A stretch of 64,000 bases of DNA from Actinopolymorpha sp. NPDC004070 (GCF_040610475.1 NZ_JBEXMJ010000002.1:574827-638826); one strand, 5' to 3'; counted from the first letter of the stretch, positions 33,984 to 42,590 are shown. Program-made: numbers and translations. Notes: generated by a model not told the origin, from the sequence alone.

Positions 33984-34280
33984 GGTGCATTGCATGACAG
34001 GCGGCACCCAGCTGGGAAGGTTGAGGCGAGCTGACGTCGCCTGAATCGGGCCCGGTCAGGCGGGTTCGAAAACCAACGGCTTGCTCAGCCCGGCTTTGTG
34101 GGACCTCGCATACGCAGCCTGGCGGTTCGTACCGCTCTACAGCGACTCAACATGGCGCGGCCGGCAGAGAAGGCGTCGAGGGTTCGAGTGATCTGAAGTG
34201 GGCGGACTGTCGCTGCTGCGACCTCCGGCCGGTACGATACGGACGACTGCACCGAAGACTATCCACGAGGTATCGAATTC

Positions 34281-35267
34281 ATGAGCCGACCGGCAAACGA
34301 TTTTGAATTCCTGGCCAATTGTCTCATCGATGCAGAATTTAGCGAGCTTCCTGGCTACCAACGCAACAAGGTGCGGGATTCCTATCGGTTGTCGGATCGA
34401 CGACGGCTTTTGATCTCGACTGACCGTCAATCTGCTTTCGACCGCATCTTGGCCGCCGTACCTTACAAGGGTCAGGTGCTGACCCAGACAGCGCGCTACT
34501 GGTTCGACGAAACCGCAGGTGTCTGTCCAAACCATGTGATCTCCTACCCAGACCCGAACGTGGTCATCGTCAAAGATCTCGACATGCTCCCGATCGAACT
34601 CGTCGTCCGGTCATACCTCACCGGTTCGACCAACACCAGCCTTTGGCCCATGTATGACCGAGGCGAGAGGGTGCTGTACGGCCACGAGTTTCCCGATGGC
34701 ATGAAGAAGAACCAGAAGCTGGCCCGACCGATCATCACACCGACGACGAAGCCGGTCCACGGTGGGCACGACACGCCGATCATCGAGTCGGAGATCCTCC
34801 GGACCCGGCTGGTGACGGCCGTGCAATGGCACGAGCTGGTGGAGAGAAGCCTGGCTTTGTTCGCCCGTGGACAGGAACTGGCGGCCGAGAAGGGTCTCAT
34901 CCTGGTGGACACCAAGTATGAGTTCGGCCTTGATGAAGACGGGATGATCGTTGTCGCCGATGAGATCCACACTCCGGACTCCAGCCGATTCTGGATCGCC
35001 GACACCTATCAGGACAGGTTTGATGTCGGCGAGGAGCCGGACAGTCTGGACAAGGAATTCCTGCGGTTGTGGATCGCGAGCCAGTGCGACCCCTACCAGG
35101 ACCCGGTCCCGGACATCCCCACCGAGACGTTGATCGAGTTCAGCAACAAGTATGTCGCCTTGTTCGAGCGCCTGACCGGCCTGGAGTTCGAGAAGCCGCA
35201 CCCAACGGTCTCCGTGCGCGCTCGTATCCACGACGCGCTGGCCAAGGAGTTGCCTGAGTACTTCTAA
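34281..35267 (+). CDS. purC: Phosphoribosylaminoimidazole-succinocarboxamide synthase
   Basis: 328 aa, the long form. KVRDSYRLSDRRRLLISTDRQSAFDRILAAVPYKGQVLTQ (ATP-grasp P-loop-like start), PIELVVRSYLTGSTNTS (substrate binding), ITPTTK and GLILVDTKYEFGLDEDG (catalytic, metal-binding) are all intact. It joins aspartate to CAIR in purine synthesis. Base composition is clearly less GC-rich than neighbouring genes, with runs such as GATTTTGAATTC near the start, and the sequence style differs from what I recall of the common actinomycete PurC. No other pur genes are adjacent, so this may be an acquired second copy. Confidence 0.9.
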   Translation: MSRPANDFEFLANCLIDAEFSELPGYQRNKVRDSYRLSDRRRLLISTDRQSAFDRILAAVPYKGQVLTQTARYWFDETAGVCPNHVISYPDPNVVIVKDLDMLPIELVVRSYLTGSTNTSLWPMYDRGERVLYGHEFPDGMKKNQKLARPIITPTTKPVHGGHDTPIIESEILRTRLVTAVQWHELVERSLALFARGQELAAEKGLILVDTKYEFGLDEDGMIVVADEIHTPDSSRFWIADTYQDRFDVGEEPDSLDKEFLRLWIASQCDPYQDPVPDIPTETLIEFSNKYVALFERLTGLEFEKPHPTVSVRARIHDALAKELPEYF

Positions 35268-35331
35268 ACGAAAACGGCTGTCGTCCAAGTCGAGCGGTCT
35301 CGGCGGGATGCGGCCCATTATGGTGGCTGAC

Positions 35332-35376
35332 GACGAAGGCCCAGGCGTCCCGATCATGGGGTTGGTCTGGGCCTTT
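35332..35376 (+). repeat. 45-bp repeat, copy 1 (hairpin after purC)
   Basis: Matches 37880-37924 at 42 of 45 positions. It folds as AAGGCCCAG/CTGGGCCTT around a loop containing CCCGATCATGGGG, and lies 65 bp after purC, so it can act as a terminator. Its near-identity with the copy beside tRNA-Gly, loop included, suggests shared origin, possibly attachment sites. Confidence 0.75.
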
Positions 35377-35626
35377 ATGCGACGATGAGCTCGCCGGTCG
35401 GCTCCGTGCGGACGTGGCGGCGGCCAAAGGGGCGGGATATGGCCGCTTCGAGTTCAACCTCTTCGTAGTGGAGTCGTTCTACGCCGAGGGCCATGTGGCC
35501 GAGACTGTCGGGTCGACCCAGGCGCATCATCGTCCCACCCGCTCCGTCTTGACCTTGTGATCCGTAGATGCAGCTCGATCGGGACTTGCTCGTCCGCGCT
35601 CCGAATGTCGTCGACCAGGTGCTCAT
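35375..35626 (-). CDS. Doubtful 83-aa ORF, possible remnant
   Basis: Starts at ATG 35624-35626. The C-terminal part (ALGVERLHYEEVELEAAISRPFGRRHVRTEPTGE) looks protein-like, while the first part is more convincing in another frame (EHLVDDIRSADEQVPIELHLRIT), which hints at a frameshifted remnant. No family is recognised and there is no ribosome-binding site. It fills the otherwise empty stretch between purC and the broken phosphotransferase. Confidence 0.25.
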   Translation of the reverse strand: MSTWSTTFGARTSKSRSSCIYGSQGQDGAGGTMMRLGRPDSLGHMALGVERLHYEEVELEAAISRPFGRRHVRTEPTGELIVA

Positions 35627-35691
35627 CGTCGCCGGACGTTGCAGGTCGTTGGAGTCAGGGTGGGGTCAATACTGGCTGGTCTAGTGAACCG

Positions 35692-36714
35692 ATGTGCTGC
35701 GAGACTTGGTACGTGTGCGACCAATCAACACCGTTCGTCGGCGAGCCGGCTACCGATCCGGCGTTGCTGAGGATCCTGGCGGCCGCTGGTCTGCCGGCAA
35801 CCGGGCGCTTTATTCGAAAGGCCGGCTGGGTTAGCCGCGTGTGGATCGGCGACGAACACGTCGTACGACTGAACAACGACGAACGGTTCCGCGACGCGTA
35901 TCGCCACGAGGCTGCCGTCGTCAACCTGCTCGCCGGCAGCGAGGTCCCACACGCCCGGCACCTCGCCCACGGCGACGGCCCGGACGGGCCGTGGTACGTC
36001 TCCGAACGCGTGCCCGGCCGAACCATGCACGAGGCGTGGCCGGCGGCGGACTCGCACACTCGCCAAGCGATCATCGAAAGCTTCGGCGCTGCATTGCGCG
36101 CCCTACACCGGGTTCCTGTCCCGGCGGGCCTGCTGCCGCCCTGACTGGCCGACGCGCTCGCCGGCAAGCCGCCGGCTGCGTTCCACCCACCCGTCGTGAG
36201 TGCGGCGCTCCAGCAGGTCGAGGATGCCCGGCGACTGCCCGGTCATGACTCGCGCCTACTCGCGGACGTCGCCGATTGGATCCAGGAGCGGCTGGCGTTG
36301 TTCGCCGCCGACGAACCCGTCCTCGTCCACGGTGATTTACATGGATCCAACGTGATCGTCGACCAAGGACGCGTCACAGCTGTTATCGATTTCGCGGAGG
36401 CGTTGGCTCAGCCTGCGGATGTCGAGCTCGACACCATCCTGCGCTGGTGCGCGAAGGCGCGAGAGTTCCCACCCGTACCCGACGGACGAGGGCTCGACGA
36501 GACCACACTCACACAGGTCCCCGGATGGCTGCACGGCGCGTATCCGGAGCTGTTCGAGCGCGAGCATCTGCGCGAGCGGTTGAACTTCTATGACATGCAG
36601 GGTGAGCTCGCGCTGTACGCACACCACCCCCAGCCTGACGAACGCGAAGGGGCGCAGGACCGCATGGCTCGCCTGCTTTCCGGCCATAACCATCTAGATG
36701 GACTCGTCTGGTAG
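35692..36714 (+). pseudogene. APH-fold phosphotransferase interrupted by an in-frame TGA
   Basis: ATG 35692 opens a phosphotransferase small lobe (GWVSRVWIGDEHVVRLNN, FRDAYRHEAAVVNLL, GPWYVSERVPGRTMHEAW). A TGA at 36142-36144 interrupts LLPP-stop-LADALAG, then the same frame continues to VLVHGDLHGSNVIVD (Brenner motif) and VTAVIDFAEALAQPADVELDT, ending at TAG 36714. A Trp or Arg codon would restore it. The catalytic half lies wholly beyond the stop, so the first product would be inactive. It lies between the two 45-bp repeats. Confidence 0.85.
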
Positions 36715-37046
36715 GTCGTCTTCGCGCCTACACGGGATCGTTTCTCTGCCCCCGAATCTTGGACGCGTGAGCTGGCTCAAGTCCGTCACGGCCGCCACCC
36801 GCCGCTACGCACTTCCGACGGGCCAAGATCGGATCCTCCAGGGCACTCCAGGCCCGTGTCGTGCCAGATGCGTGCCAGATCACGGGAATGATCATGGTCT
36901 GCGGCGGTCAACGGCGGTCACAACCGCCAAGGCCGCACGGCGGGCTGATCCTCCGCTCAGTTGAGCGTGCGACCCGGCGCGCGACGCCCTGGCCGTGCCA
37001 TCCACGTGCCACGACGGTTGTCGGTGGTGCCTGGCAGGTTGTCGGC
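36715..37046. other. Intergenic region with a short tandem repeat
   Basis: 332 bp with no convincing gene. It contains an 11-bp tandem duplication CGTGCCAGATG/CGTGCCAGATC (36860-36881) and a 10-bp direct repeat ending GGCGGTCA (36902-36920) followed by an inverted AACCGCC. Clusters like this could be recombinase accessory sites, given the integrase remnant nearby, but that is only a suggestion. Confidence 0.4.
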
Positions 37047-37529
37047 ATGCAAACACACCGACATGTGCCGATAGCCGATCGTCCCTCGCCTGAGGGCTAC
37101 GGCATCCCCGACAGTGATGAAGGCCTGCTCCCCTGGGAATACGTCACCCAGCGCATGGACACTGCGGCAAACTACTGGATCGCCACAACCGACCGGGCGG
37201 GGCGGCCGCATGCCAGGCCGGTGTGGGGGGCGTGGGTAGACCAGAGACTGTACTTCGGTGGTGGTGAGACCCTCTGGGCGCGGAGTCTTCGGGTCAACCC
37301 GCATGCCTCAGTGCATCTCGACAGCAGTGAGCAGGCCATCATTCTCGAGGGTCCGGTTTCGCGGCTTGAGGAGGACGGTGACCCCGAGTTGCTGGAGCGG
37401 ATCAAGGACGTGTACGAAGCGAAGTACGACATGCGCCACCCCGCGCCGTTCTGGGTGCTGGAGCCATCGGTCGTCTATGGCTGGACCGAGTTCCCTAGGA
37501 CAGTGACTCGCTGGCGGTTGAGGTCGTAG
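37047..37529 (+). CDS. Pyridoxamine-phosphate-oxidase-like flavin-binding protein
   Basis: 160 aa, a split-barrel flavin-binding fold. LPWEYVTQRMDTAANYWIATTDRAGRPHARPVWGAWVDQRLYFGGG is the typical first half (strands around the flavin phosphate), followed by NPHASVHLDSSEQAIILEGPV and a closing TRWRLRS. Actinomycete relatives often bind FMN, F420 or haem; no choice can be made here. ATG 37047 is selected by family alignment; the upstream signal is weak. The gene lies between the two 45-bp repeats. Confidence 0.85.
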   Translation: MQTHRHVPIADRPSPEGYGIPDSDEGLLPWEYVTQRMDTAANYWIATTDRAGRPHARPVWGAWVDQRLYFGGGETLWARSLRVNPHASVHLDSSEQAIILEGPVSRLEEDGDPELLERIKDVYEAKYDMRHPAPFWVLEPSVVYGWTEFPRTVTRWRLRS

Positions 37530-37646
37530 GAGACTGCGCTCCACTCCCGTCAGTCGGACAGCATGTCCGCACCTGGGGTTGTGTGTAGGGCGATCACGGT
37601 GAAGGAGCGTCGGGCTTTGGCTTGTCCCTGGCTCGACGCACGGCAC

Positions 37647-37786
37647 CATCCAGTCGCGGCGGCGACACGGGTCAGTGCGCGTGACTGATGGCCCGGATGG
37701 GGAACGACCCGATAAGTGCGGCGCTGATCTATCAGCACGCGACGAGCGAGGCTGACCGGACTGTTGCTCGGGCTCTTGGCGTCTAG
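37647..37786 (+). pseudogene. Tyrosine-recombinase (phage integrase) C-terminal remnant
   Basis: From ATG 37688 the frame encodes MARMGNDPISAALIYQHATSEADRTVARAL, the unmistakable end of an actinomycete integrase including the catalytic Tyr (LIYQH), then TAG at 37784. Just upstream, one base out of frame, HHPVAAATRVSARD matches the preceding LAAATGAS-type segment, so a one-base deletion plus loss of the rest has killed the gene. It ends about 95 bp from the 45-bp repeat that adjoins tRNA-Gly. Confidence 0.75.
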
Positions 37787-37879
37787 GTCGCGGAGGTGGA
37801 GAGGCGGACCAGGCCCGGCGATGGCCCGTACGATGACGGCTCGGTTGATGATGTCGAGCACGCGAGCTGATGGCGGCCA

Positions 37880-37924
37880 GACGAAGGCCCGGGCTTCCCG
37901 ATCATGGGGTTGGCCTGGGCCTTT
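37880..37924 (-). repeat. 45-bp repeat, copy 2 (beside tRNA-Gly)
   Basis: Lies four bases beyond the encoded CCA of tRNA-Gly on its 3' side, so for the minus-strand tRNA it is in the terminator position (stem AAGGCCC(G/A)GGC). It differs from copy 1 at three bases. The order integrase remnant, repeat, tRNA is that of an integrated element. Confidence 0.75.
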
Positions 37925-37928
37925 GTGG

Positions 37929-38002
37929 TGGAGCGGGTGACGGGAATCGAACCCGCACTGTCAGCTTGGGAAGCTGATGTTCTGCCATTGAACTACACCC
38001 GC
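37929..38002 (-). tRNA. tRNA-Gly (CCC anticodon)
   Basis: Cloverleaf read on the minus strand: acceptor stem GCGGGTG/CACCCGC, D-arm with GTTCAATGGCAGAAC, anticodon stem-loop TCAGC-TTCCCAA-GCTGA (anticodon CCC), T-arm CGGGT-TCGAATC-CCG, discriminator T and encoded CCA (37929-37931). It lies directly upstream of dcd on the opposite strand; I recall tRNA-Gly beside dcd in other actinomycetes. Confidence 0.95.
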
Positions 38003-38114
38003 AGCGCGCCGCCGGTGAGGCGGCGCCCGCCGCCACGAAGGCGACGATCGCTCAGAATACTACCCATCCCCGGCGCGCCGCCGACGGCATGTCCTCCTGC
38101 CGACTCGGGTTCGG

Positions 38115-38120
38115 TAAGTT
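38115..38120 (+). promoter_or_regulatory. -10 element TAAGTT, leaderless dcd
   Basis: TAAGTT lies six bases before the dcd GTG (38127), with no ribosome-binding site. Confidence 0.5.
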
Positions 38121-38126
38121 GCCTGC

Positions 38127-38702
38127 GTGCTGCTCTCCGACCGCGACATCCGCATCGAGCTCGACAAGGGCCGGGTGGTCCTCGACCCGTTCGAGCCCGG
38201 GTTCGTCCAGCCGTCCAGTGTGGACGTACGCATGGACCGCTACTTCCGGGTGTTCGAGAACCACCGCTACCCCCACATCGACCCGGCCGAGGAGCAGCCC
38301 GACCTGACCCGCCTGGTCGAGTGTGAGAAGGGCGAGTCGTTCATCCTGCACCCGGGCGAGTTCGTCCTGGCCTCGACGTACGAAGTGATCACGCTGCCCG
38401 ACGACATCGCCGCCCGGCTGGAGGGCAAGTCCAGCCTCGGCCGGCTGGGCCTGCTCACCCACTCCACGGCGGGCTGGATCGACCCCGGTTTCTCCGGTCA
38501 CGTGACCCTCGAGCTGTCCAACGTCGCCACGTTGCCGATCAAGTTGTGGCCGGGGATGAAGATCGGCCAGCTGTGCTTCTTCCGGCTCACCTCGCCGGCA
38601 GAGCATCCCTACGGCTCCGAGCGCTACGGCTCCCGCTACCAGGACCAGCGCGGCCCGACTCCTTCCAGGTCGTACCGGAATTTCCACCGCGCCGACATCT
38701 GA
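38127..38702 (+). CDS. dcd: dCTP deaminase (probably dUMP-forming)
   Basis: 191 aa. All Dcd signatures are present: [13 protein letters not shown] start, PSSVDVRM, the catalytic [32 protein letters not shown] region (Arg, Ser and general-base Glu) and KIGQLCFF, with the C-terminal [13 protein letters not shown] lid. Actinomycete Dcd is the bifunctional type that deaminates and also hydrolyses to dUMP, feeding thymidylate synthesis. The GTG is chosen because the protein family starts here and a -10 element is six bases upstream. Confidence 0.96.
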   Translation: MLLSDRDIRIELDKGRVVLDPFEPGFVQPSSVDVRMDRYFRVFENHRYPHIDPAEEQPDLTRLVECEKGESFILHPGEFVLASTYEVITLPDDIAARLEGKSSLGRLGLLTHSTAGWIDPGFSGHVTLELSNVATLPIKLWPGMKIGQLCFFRLTSPAEHPYGSERYGSRYQDQRGPTPSRSYRNFHRADI

Positions 38703-38873
38703 GCCTGGCGGACGGCCCGCCAGCTAGGGCTTGAGTCCCCTACTCCGGCGGTCCTCGCGGACACATTCTGCGAGAAAGGGACCGTCCGCCGTCCTGCGGC
38801 CGGGTGCGCCCCGGGCTGCCGACGCGCGGGCCGGGAGCGCTCGGGTCCGGGGCCGTCCAAGCCGGAGGTTGCG

Positions 38874-40970
38874 ATGCCGGGCGCCACTCGCGCGAAGACC
38901 ATGCGCCCCACCACGGCGCAGCTGGCAACGGCACTCGACCGGATGCTGCCGGCGGCCCGCATGGTCGAGATCGACACGGTGGACCTCGCGCTGTCCCCCG
39001 AGGACGCCTGGGAAGTGATCCGGCGCGGCGACCTCTTCACCCACTCTCGGCTGGGCCGCACCCTCGCCACGCTGCGCAAGGTCCCGGAACGCCTGGGGAC
39101 ACCCATGCGGGAACCGGGCGTCCAGGTGCTCGCGGAGGACAGTCCGCACGAGATGGTCGTCGGCGCGGTCGGCAAGGTGTGGCGGGCGCGGGTCGCGCTG
39201 GTGGAGGTGCCCTCAGCGAAGGCGTTCATGGAGTTCGACCGGCCGGGGTTCGTCAAGGCGGCCTGGGCGTTGCGGCTGGTGCCGCTGGGTGAGGGCGCGA
39301 CCCGGGTGACGTTGGAGGTACGGGCGGACGCGACCGACGCGGCAACCTGGCGGCGGTTCCGGCGCCACCTGCGGGTCTTCGGCCCCGGGTCACGGCTGCT
39401 GCGCCGGCGGATGATGGCGGGTCTCGGCCGGGCGCACGGGCCGAAGGAGGAAGCCCGTACGGACGGGATGGTCCCCGGCGAGCTGCGTGCCGACGAGCTG
39501 CGCGACGAGGCGGCGCGTTCGGACGAGAGCCGTACGGCAGAAGGCCGTACGCCGGGCGAACTCGCGGAGGCCGGCCGCAGTCGGCGCGGAGTGGCCGCCG
39601 TCATGGGCGCGGGGAGCGCGGCGGCGGGCGCAGCGGGCTCGGTAGGCACGGCCGCGGGCGGGCTCGCCCGCCGGCTGACCAGGCAACGGCAGCGACCCGC
39701 GAAACCCCGACGGACCCCTGCCGCCGCACGCGCCCTGCCCGGCGACGAACTCATCCCAGACGCCGACGGCCAGCTCACCCAGGAGGTGACCATCCACGCC
39801 CGGCCGACGACGATCTGGCCCTGGCTGGTGCAGATGGGCACCGGCCGGGCCGGCTTCTACAGCTTCGACCTCCTCGACAACGCCGGCCGGCGCAGCGCCC
39901 GCGAGCTGCACCCGGAGTTCCAGGACCTGCGGGTCGGCGACGTGATCCCGGCGACGCCGGAGGGCGGGGCGGGACTCGACGTGCTCGTCCTGCATCCGGC
40001 CCGGGTCCTCGTCCTCGGCGGGCTCGTCGACCGGCTGAGCAACACGCAGCTGCCGTTCGCCGCCACCAGGCCGGAGCGGTTCTGGCAGGCGACCTGGGCG
40101 TTCGTCCTCGAACCCGTCGACGACGACACCACCCGGCTGACCGCGCGGCTGCGGATGGCGTGCGGAGCACGCGGGCGGCTGCACACCCGCTGGATCAGCC
40201 CGCTGCACCACGTGGCCCAGAACCACCAGCTCCGCCGGATCGCCGCCCGCGCGGAGGGCCGTCTTCCTCGCGACGACTGGCGCGACGTCACTGCCGGGCT
40301 GGGCGCGGCCGCCAGGATGGCGGCCGGTGTGGCGACGCCGTTCCTGCGCGGGCGGCGGCGTAACTGGGGCCTCGCCGACGACGACCCGGCAGCCGTACGC
40401 GACCGGACCTATCCCGGCGACCACCTGATCCCCGAGCCGCGCTGGGGCTTCACCCACGCGATCGAGATCAACGCGCCGGTGGAACGCGTGTGGCCGTGGG
40501 TCCAGCAGGTCGGCGCCGACCGGGCCGGCTTCTACAGCTACCAGTGGCTGGAGAACCTCGTCGGCTGCGGGATCCGCAACGCCGAGACGCTGCACCCGGA
40601 ATGGACCGCGGAGGAGGGCGGCGAACTTCTCGTGCATCCCAAGGTGGCGCCGCTGCGGCTGGTGACGCTCTCGCCGGGCCGGTCGTTCGTGGCGTACGTG
40701 GACGACGAGACGGCACGCGAGGAGGGCCGGCCGTGGGCGCGGGCCACCTGGCTTTTCGCCGTCGAACCGCTGAACGCGCGCCGGACGAGGTTCATCAGCA
40801 GGTTCCGCGCGGACTCCTCCGAGGACCTGGTCACCCGGCTGACGTTCGGGCCGAGCCTGCTGGAGCCGATCAGCGTCGTGATGGACCGGGCGATGCTGCA
40901 GGGTGTGAAGCAGCGGGCCGAGCGGCAGCCCGGACCGCTGGTGCCCCGGCCCCGCCCCGGCGACGGCTGA
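38874..40970 (+). CDS. Large protein with three SRPBCC (START-like) domains
   Basis: 698 aa. Domain 1 (about 30-180) begins VEIDTVDLALSPEDAWEVI. A linker rich in Asp/Glu/Arg repeats and Ala/Gly follows (about 190-280). Domains 2 (from about 288) and 3 (from about 513) clearly repeat each other: PGDxLIP, then T/A-I-x-I-x-A, WPW(L/V)xQ(M/V)G, RAGFYS, and LHPE(F/W). No membrane segment or enzyme motif is seen. GGAGG lies six bases before ATG 38874. Each domain can bind a hydrophobic ligand; the role of the triple fusion is unknown. Confidence 0.82.
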   Translation: MPGATRAKTMRPTTAQLATALDRMLPAARMVEIDTVDLALSPEDAWEVIRRGDLFTHSRLGRTLATLRKVPERLGTPMREPGVQVLAEDSPHEMVVGAVGKVWRARVALVEVPSAKAFMEFDRPGFVKAAWALRLVPLGEGATRVTLEVRADATDAATWRRFRRHLRVFGPGSRLLRRRMMAGLGRAHGPKEEARTDGMVPGELRADELRDEAARSDESRTAEGRTPGELAEAGRSRRGVAAVMGAGSAAAGAAGSVGTAAGGLARRLTRQRQRPAKPRRTPAAARALPGDELIPDADGQLTQEVTIHARPTTIWPWLVQMGTGRAGFYSFDLLDNAGRRSARELHPEFQDLRVGDVIPATPEGGAGLDVLVLHPARVLVLGGLVDRLSNTQLPFAATRPERFWQATWAFVLEPVDDDTTRLTARLRMACGARGRLHTRWISPLHHVAQNHQLRRIAARAEGRLPRDDWRDVTAGLGAAARMAAGVATPFLRGRRRNWGLADDDPAAVRDRTYPGDHLIPEPRWGFTHAIEINAPVERVWPWVQQVGADRAGFYSYQWLENLVGCGIRNAETLHPEWTAEEGGELLVHPKVAPLRLVTLSPGRSFVAYVDDETAREEGRPWARATWLFAVEPLNARRTRFISRFRADSSEDLVTRLTFGPSLLEPISVVMDRAMLQGVKQRAERQPGPLVPRPRPGDG

Positions 40971-40989
40971 CGGTTCCTACCGCTCACGC

Positions 40990-41054
40990 TTCGTACTGAG
41001 TTCGTCCTGGATTCGTACGAGGTTCGTGCCGGCTTCGTACTGATCACGGTTCGT
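40990..41054. repeat. TTCGT array with 11-bp period
   Basis: TTCGT occurs at 40990, 41001, 41012, 41023 and 41034, each exactly 11 bp apart, then once more at 41050. The period is one helical turn and not a multiple of three, so it is unlikely to be coding. It sits between the triple-SRPBCC stop and the nuclease-family start. Confidence 0.8.
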
Positions 41055-41140
41055 GCAGCCGGCATCTCGTACTGCCCGATCATGGCCGTGGTCGCAGCCC
41101 CGAGGTGGCGGCCCCGGGCGATCTGGGCCACAGTGGCACC

Positions 41141-41986
41141 GTGTTGCAGCCCGAAACTGACACCGTGTCCACGCCGCTGGTCGGCCGCGCCGCGCCGCCC
41201 CACCTGCAGGTGATGTCGTTCAACCTGCGCAACGCCGTGGGCGACGGATCCGACCCGTGGTCCGAACGCCAGGCCGCCAGCCGTGCCCTCCTCCGGGCCG
41301 AGCTCCCGACGGTGATCGGCACCCAGGAAGGCCTCTACCAGCAGCTACGCGAGGTGGCCGAGGGGTTGCCCGACGAGTACGAATGGATCGGCACCGGGCG
41401 GGAGGGCGGCAGCCGCGGCGAGTTCATGGCCGTGTTCTTCGACGCCTCCCGGCTCGAACCCCGCGAGTTCGACCACTTCTGGCTCTCCGACCAGCCCAAC
41501 CTCGTGGGTTCGTCGTCCTGGGGCAACGATGTGGTCCGGATGGCGACCTGGGTGCGCTTCCGCGACCGGTCCACGGGCGTGACGTTCGTGGTCCTCAACA
41601 CCCACCTCGACCATGCCGTGGACGAGGCCCAGCGCCGCGGCGCCGAACTCGTCGCCGAGCGGCTGGGCGAGTTCGACCCCGACCTGCCGGTGCTGGTGAC
41701 CGGCGACTTCAACGTGGCGGCGGAGACGTCCGCGCCGTACGAAAGCCTGGTCGGAAAGGCCGGCCTGGTGGACACCTGGACCGTCGCGGACGAGCGGCTG
41801 TCACCGGCGTACGCGACGTTCCACGGCTACCGGCCGCCGGAGGTGGGCGGCGACCGCATCGACTGGATCCTCGCCCGCCCTGGCGTGCGGGTTCCGGTCG
41901 CGGCGATCAACACCTACACCCTCGGCGGCCGGTGGGCCTCCGACCACTGGCCGGTCCAGGCCCTGGTCGAGCTCCCGCGCGACTGA
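41141..41986 (+). CDS. Endonuclease/exonuclease/phosphatase-family protein
   Basis: 281 aa. DNase I-like fold: LQVMSFNLRNAVGDGSDPW, IGTQEGLYQQL (metal-binding Glu), VVLNTHLDHAVDEAQRRGAE, VLVTGDFNV (Asp-Asn pair), RIDWILARPG and ASDHWPVQAL (catalytic His). No signal peptide, so cytoplasmic. The family covers phosphodiesterases and phosphatases; the substrate is unknown. GTG 41141 lies six bases after CACAGT, again a possible leaderless start. Confidence 0.88.
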   Translation: MLQPETDTVSTPLVGRAAPPHLQVMSFNLRNAVGDGSDPWSERQAASRALLRAELPTVIGTQEGLYQQLREVAEGLPDEYEWIGTGREGGSRGEFMAVFFDASRLEPREFDHFWLSDQPNLVGSSSWGNDVVRMATWVRFRDRSTGVTFVVLNTHLDHAVDEAQRRGAELVAERLGEFDPDLPVLVTGDFNVAAETSAPYESLVGKAGLVDTWTVADERLSPAYATFHGYRPPEVGGDRIDWILARPGVRVPVAAINTYTLGGRWASDHWPVQALVELPRD

Positions 41987-42021
41987 GGCGGTTGCCTCCC
42001 GGGCCGGCCCTGATCTGGTGG

Positions 42022-42252
42022 CTAGCCCGACGGGCGGGCCAGTCGTTGCGCGGGCAACGTCATCCGGCGCTGCGTGCGGTAGATGGCGGCGGGCTCCAAC
42101 CGGTCGGCGAGGCCGCGTAGGAGCCGGGCGAACCAGGGGCGCAACGTGGGTCTGCCCGCGGTGCGCATCGGCGTGGCGTGGTGCCTGTCGGCGAGGGCGC
42201 GGAGTTCGGCCTGGCGCTGCTGGGCGATTTCGTACGCCGGGAAGGTGCTCAT
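42022..42252 (-). CDS. Small basic protein, paralogue of the gene at 42.3 kb
   Basis: 76 aa. MSTFPAYEIAQQRQAELRALADRHH followed by an Arg/Pro-rich stretch and FARLLRGLADRLEP. Short proteins of this build (an N-terminal helix with RxxE, then a basic amphipathic helix) are common in actinomycetes and unassigned. The neighbour at 42315-42521 has the same plan. Minus strand, in line with the DUF4097 and RHH genes upstream. Confidence 0.6.
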   Translation of the reverse strand: MSTFPAYEIAQQRQAELRALADRHHATPMRTAGRPTLRPWFARLLRGLADRLEPAAIYRTQRRMTLPAQRLARPSG

Positions 42253-42314
42253 GGTGGGTTGCTCCGTTTCGGGGGTGACGAGGGCGCTGTCGGACGGGGT
42301 GTCCGCGGCGCTGG

Positions 42315-42521
42315 TCAGGAGATGGGTAGCGCGGGGCGAGCCGTGCCCGGGTGGATGCGGTCGGCCAGCCGGTGCAGCAGGCCGGCCACTTCGCGCCGCG
42401 CCGGGCCGGGGGTGGGACCCCCGGCCGTGCGGAGGCGAGCCGCGAGCTGGTCCGTACGGCGCTCGGCGAGGACGGCTTCGGTGCGCTGCCTGGCGGCGGC
42501 GTGGAGGTAGTGGTCGTTCAT
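42315..42521 (-). CDS. Small basic protein
   Basis: 68 aa. MNDHYLHAAARQRTEAVLAERR, then AARLRTAGG and EVAGLLHRLADRIHPG. It shares the helix plus LxxLADRLxP layout of the preceding gene, so the two are likely diverged duplicates. They are close behind the DUF4097 gene on the same strand and may form one transcript with it. Confidence 0.6.
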   Translation of the reverse strand: MNDHYLHAAARQRTEAVLAERRTDQLAARLRTAGGPTPGPARREVAGLLHRLADRIHPGTARPALPIS

Positions 42522-42590
42522 GGTGCGCCTCTCGCGGCGGGTTCGATGGTCGGGAAGGGATCGATCAGGAAGGGAAGAAGGGGGCCGGGT

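Noticed and set aside
34060..34150. GGTTCGAA motif that could be a tRNA T-arm
   Set aside because: The flanking bases do not pair into acceptor, D or anticodon stems.
34281..37529. Nucleoside-antibiotic gene cluster around purC
   Set aside because: No phosphoribosyltransferase, dehydrogenase or other expected partner genes nearby.
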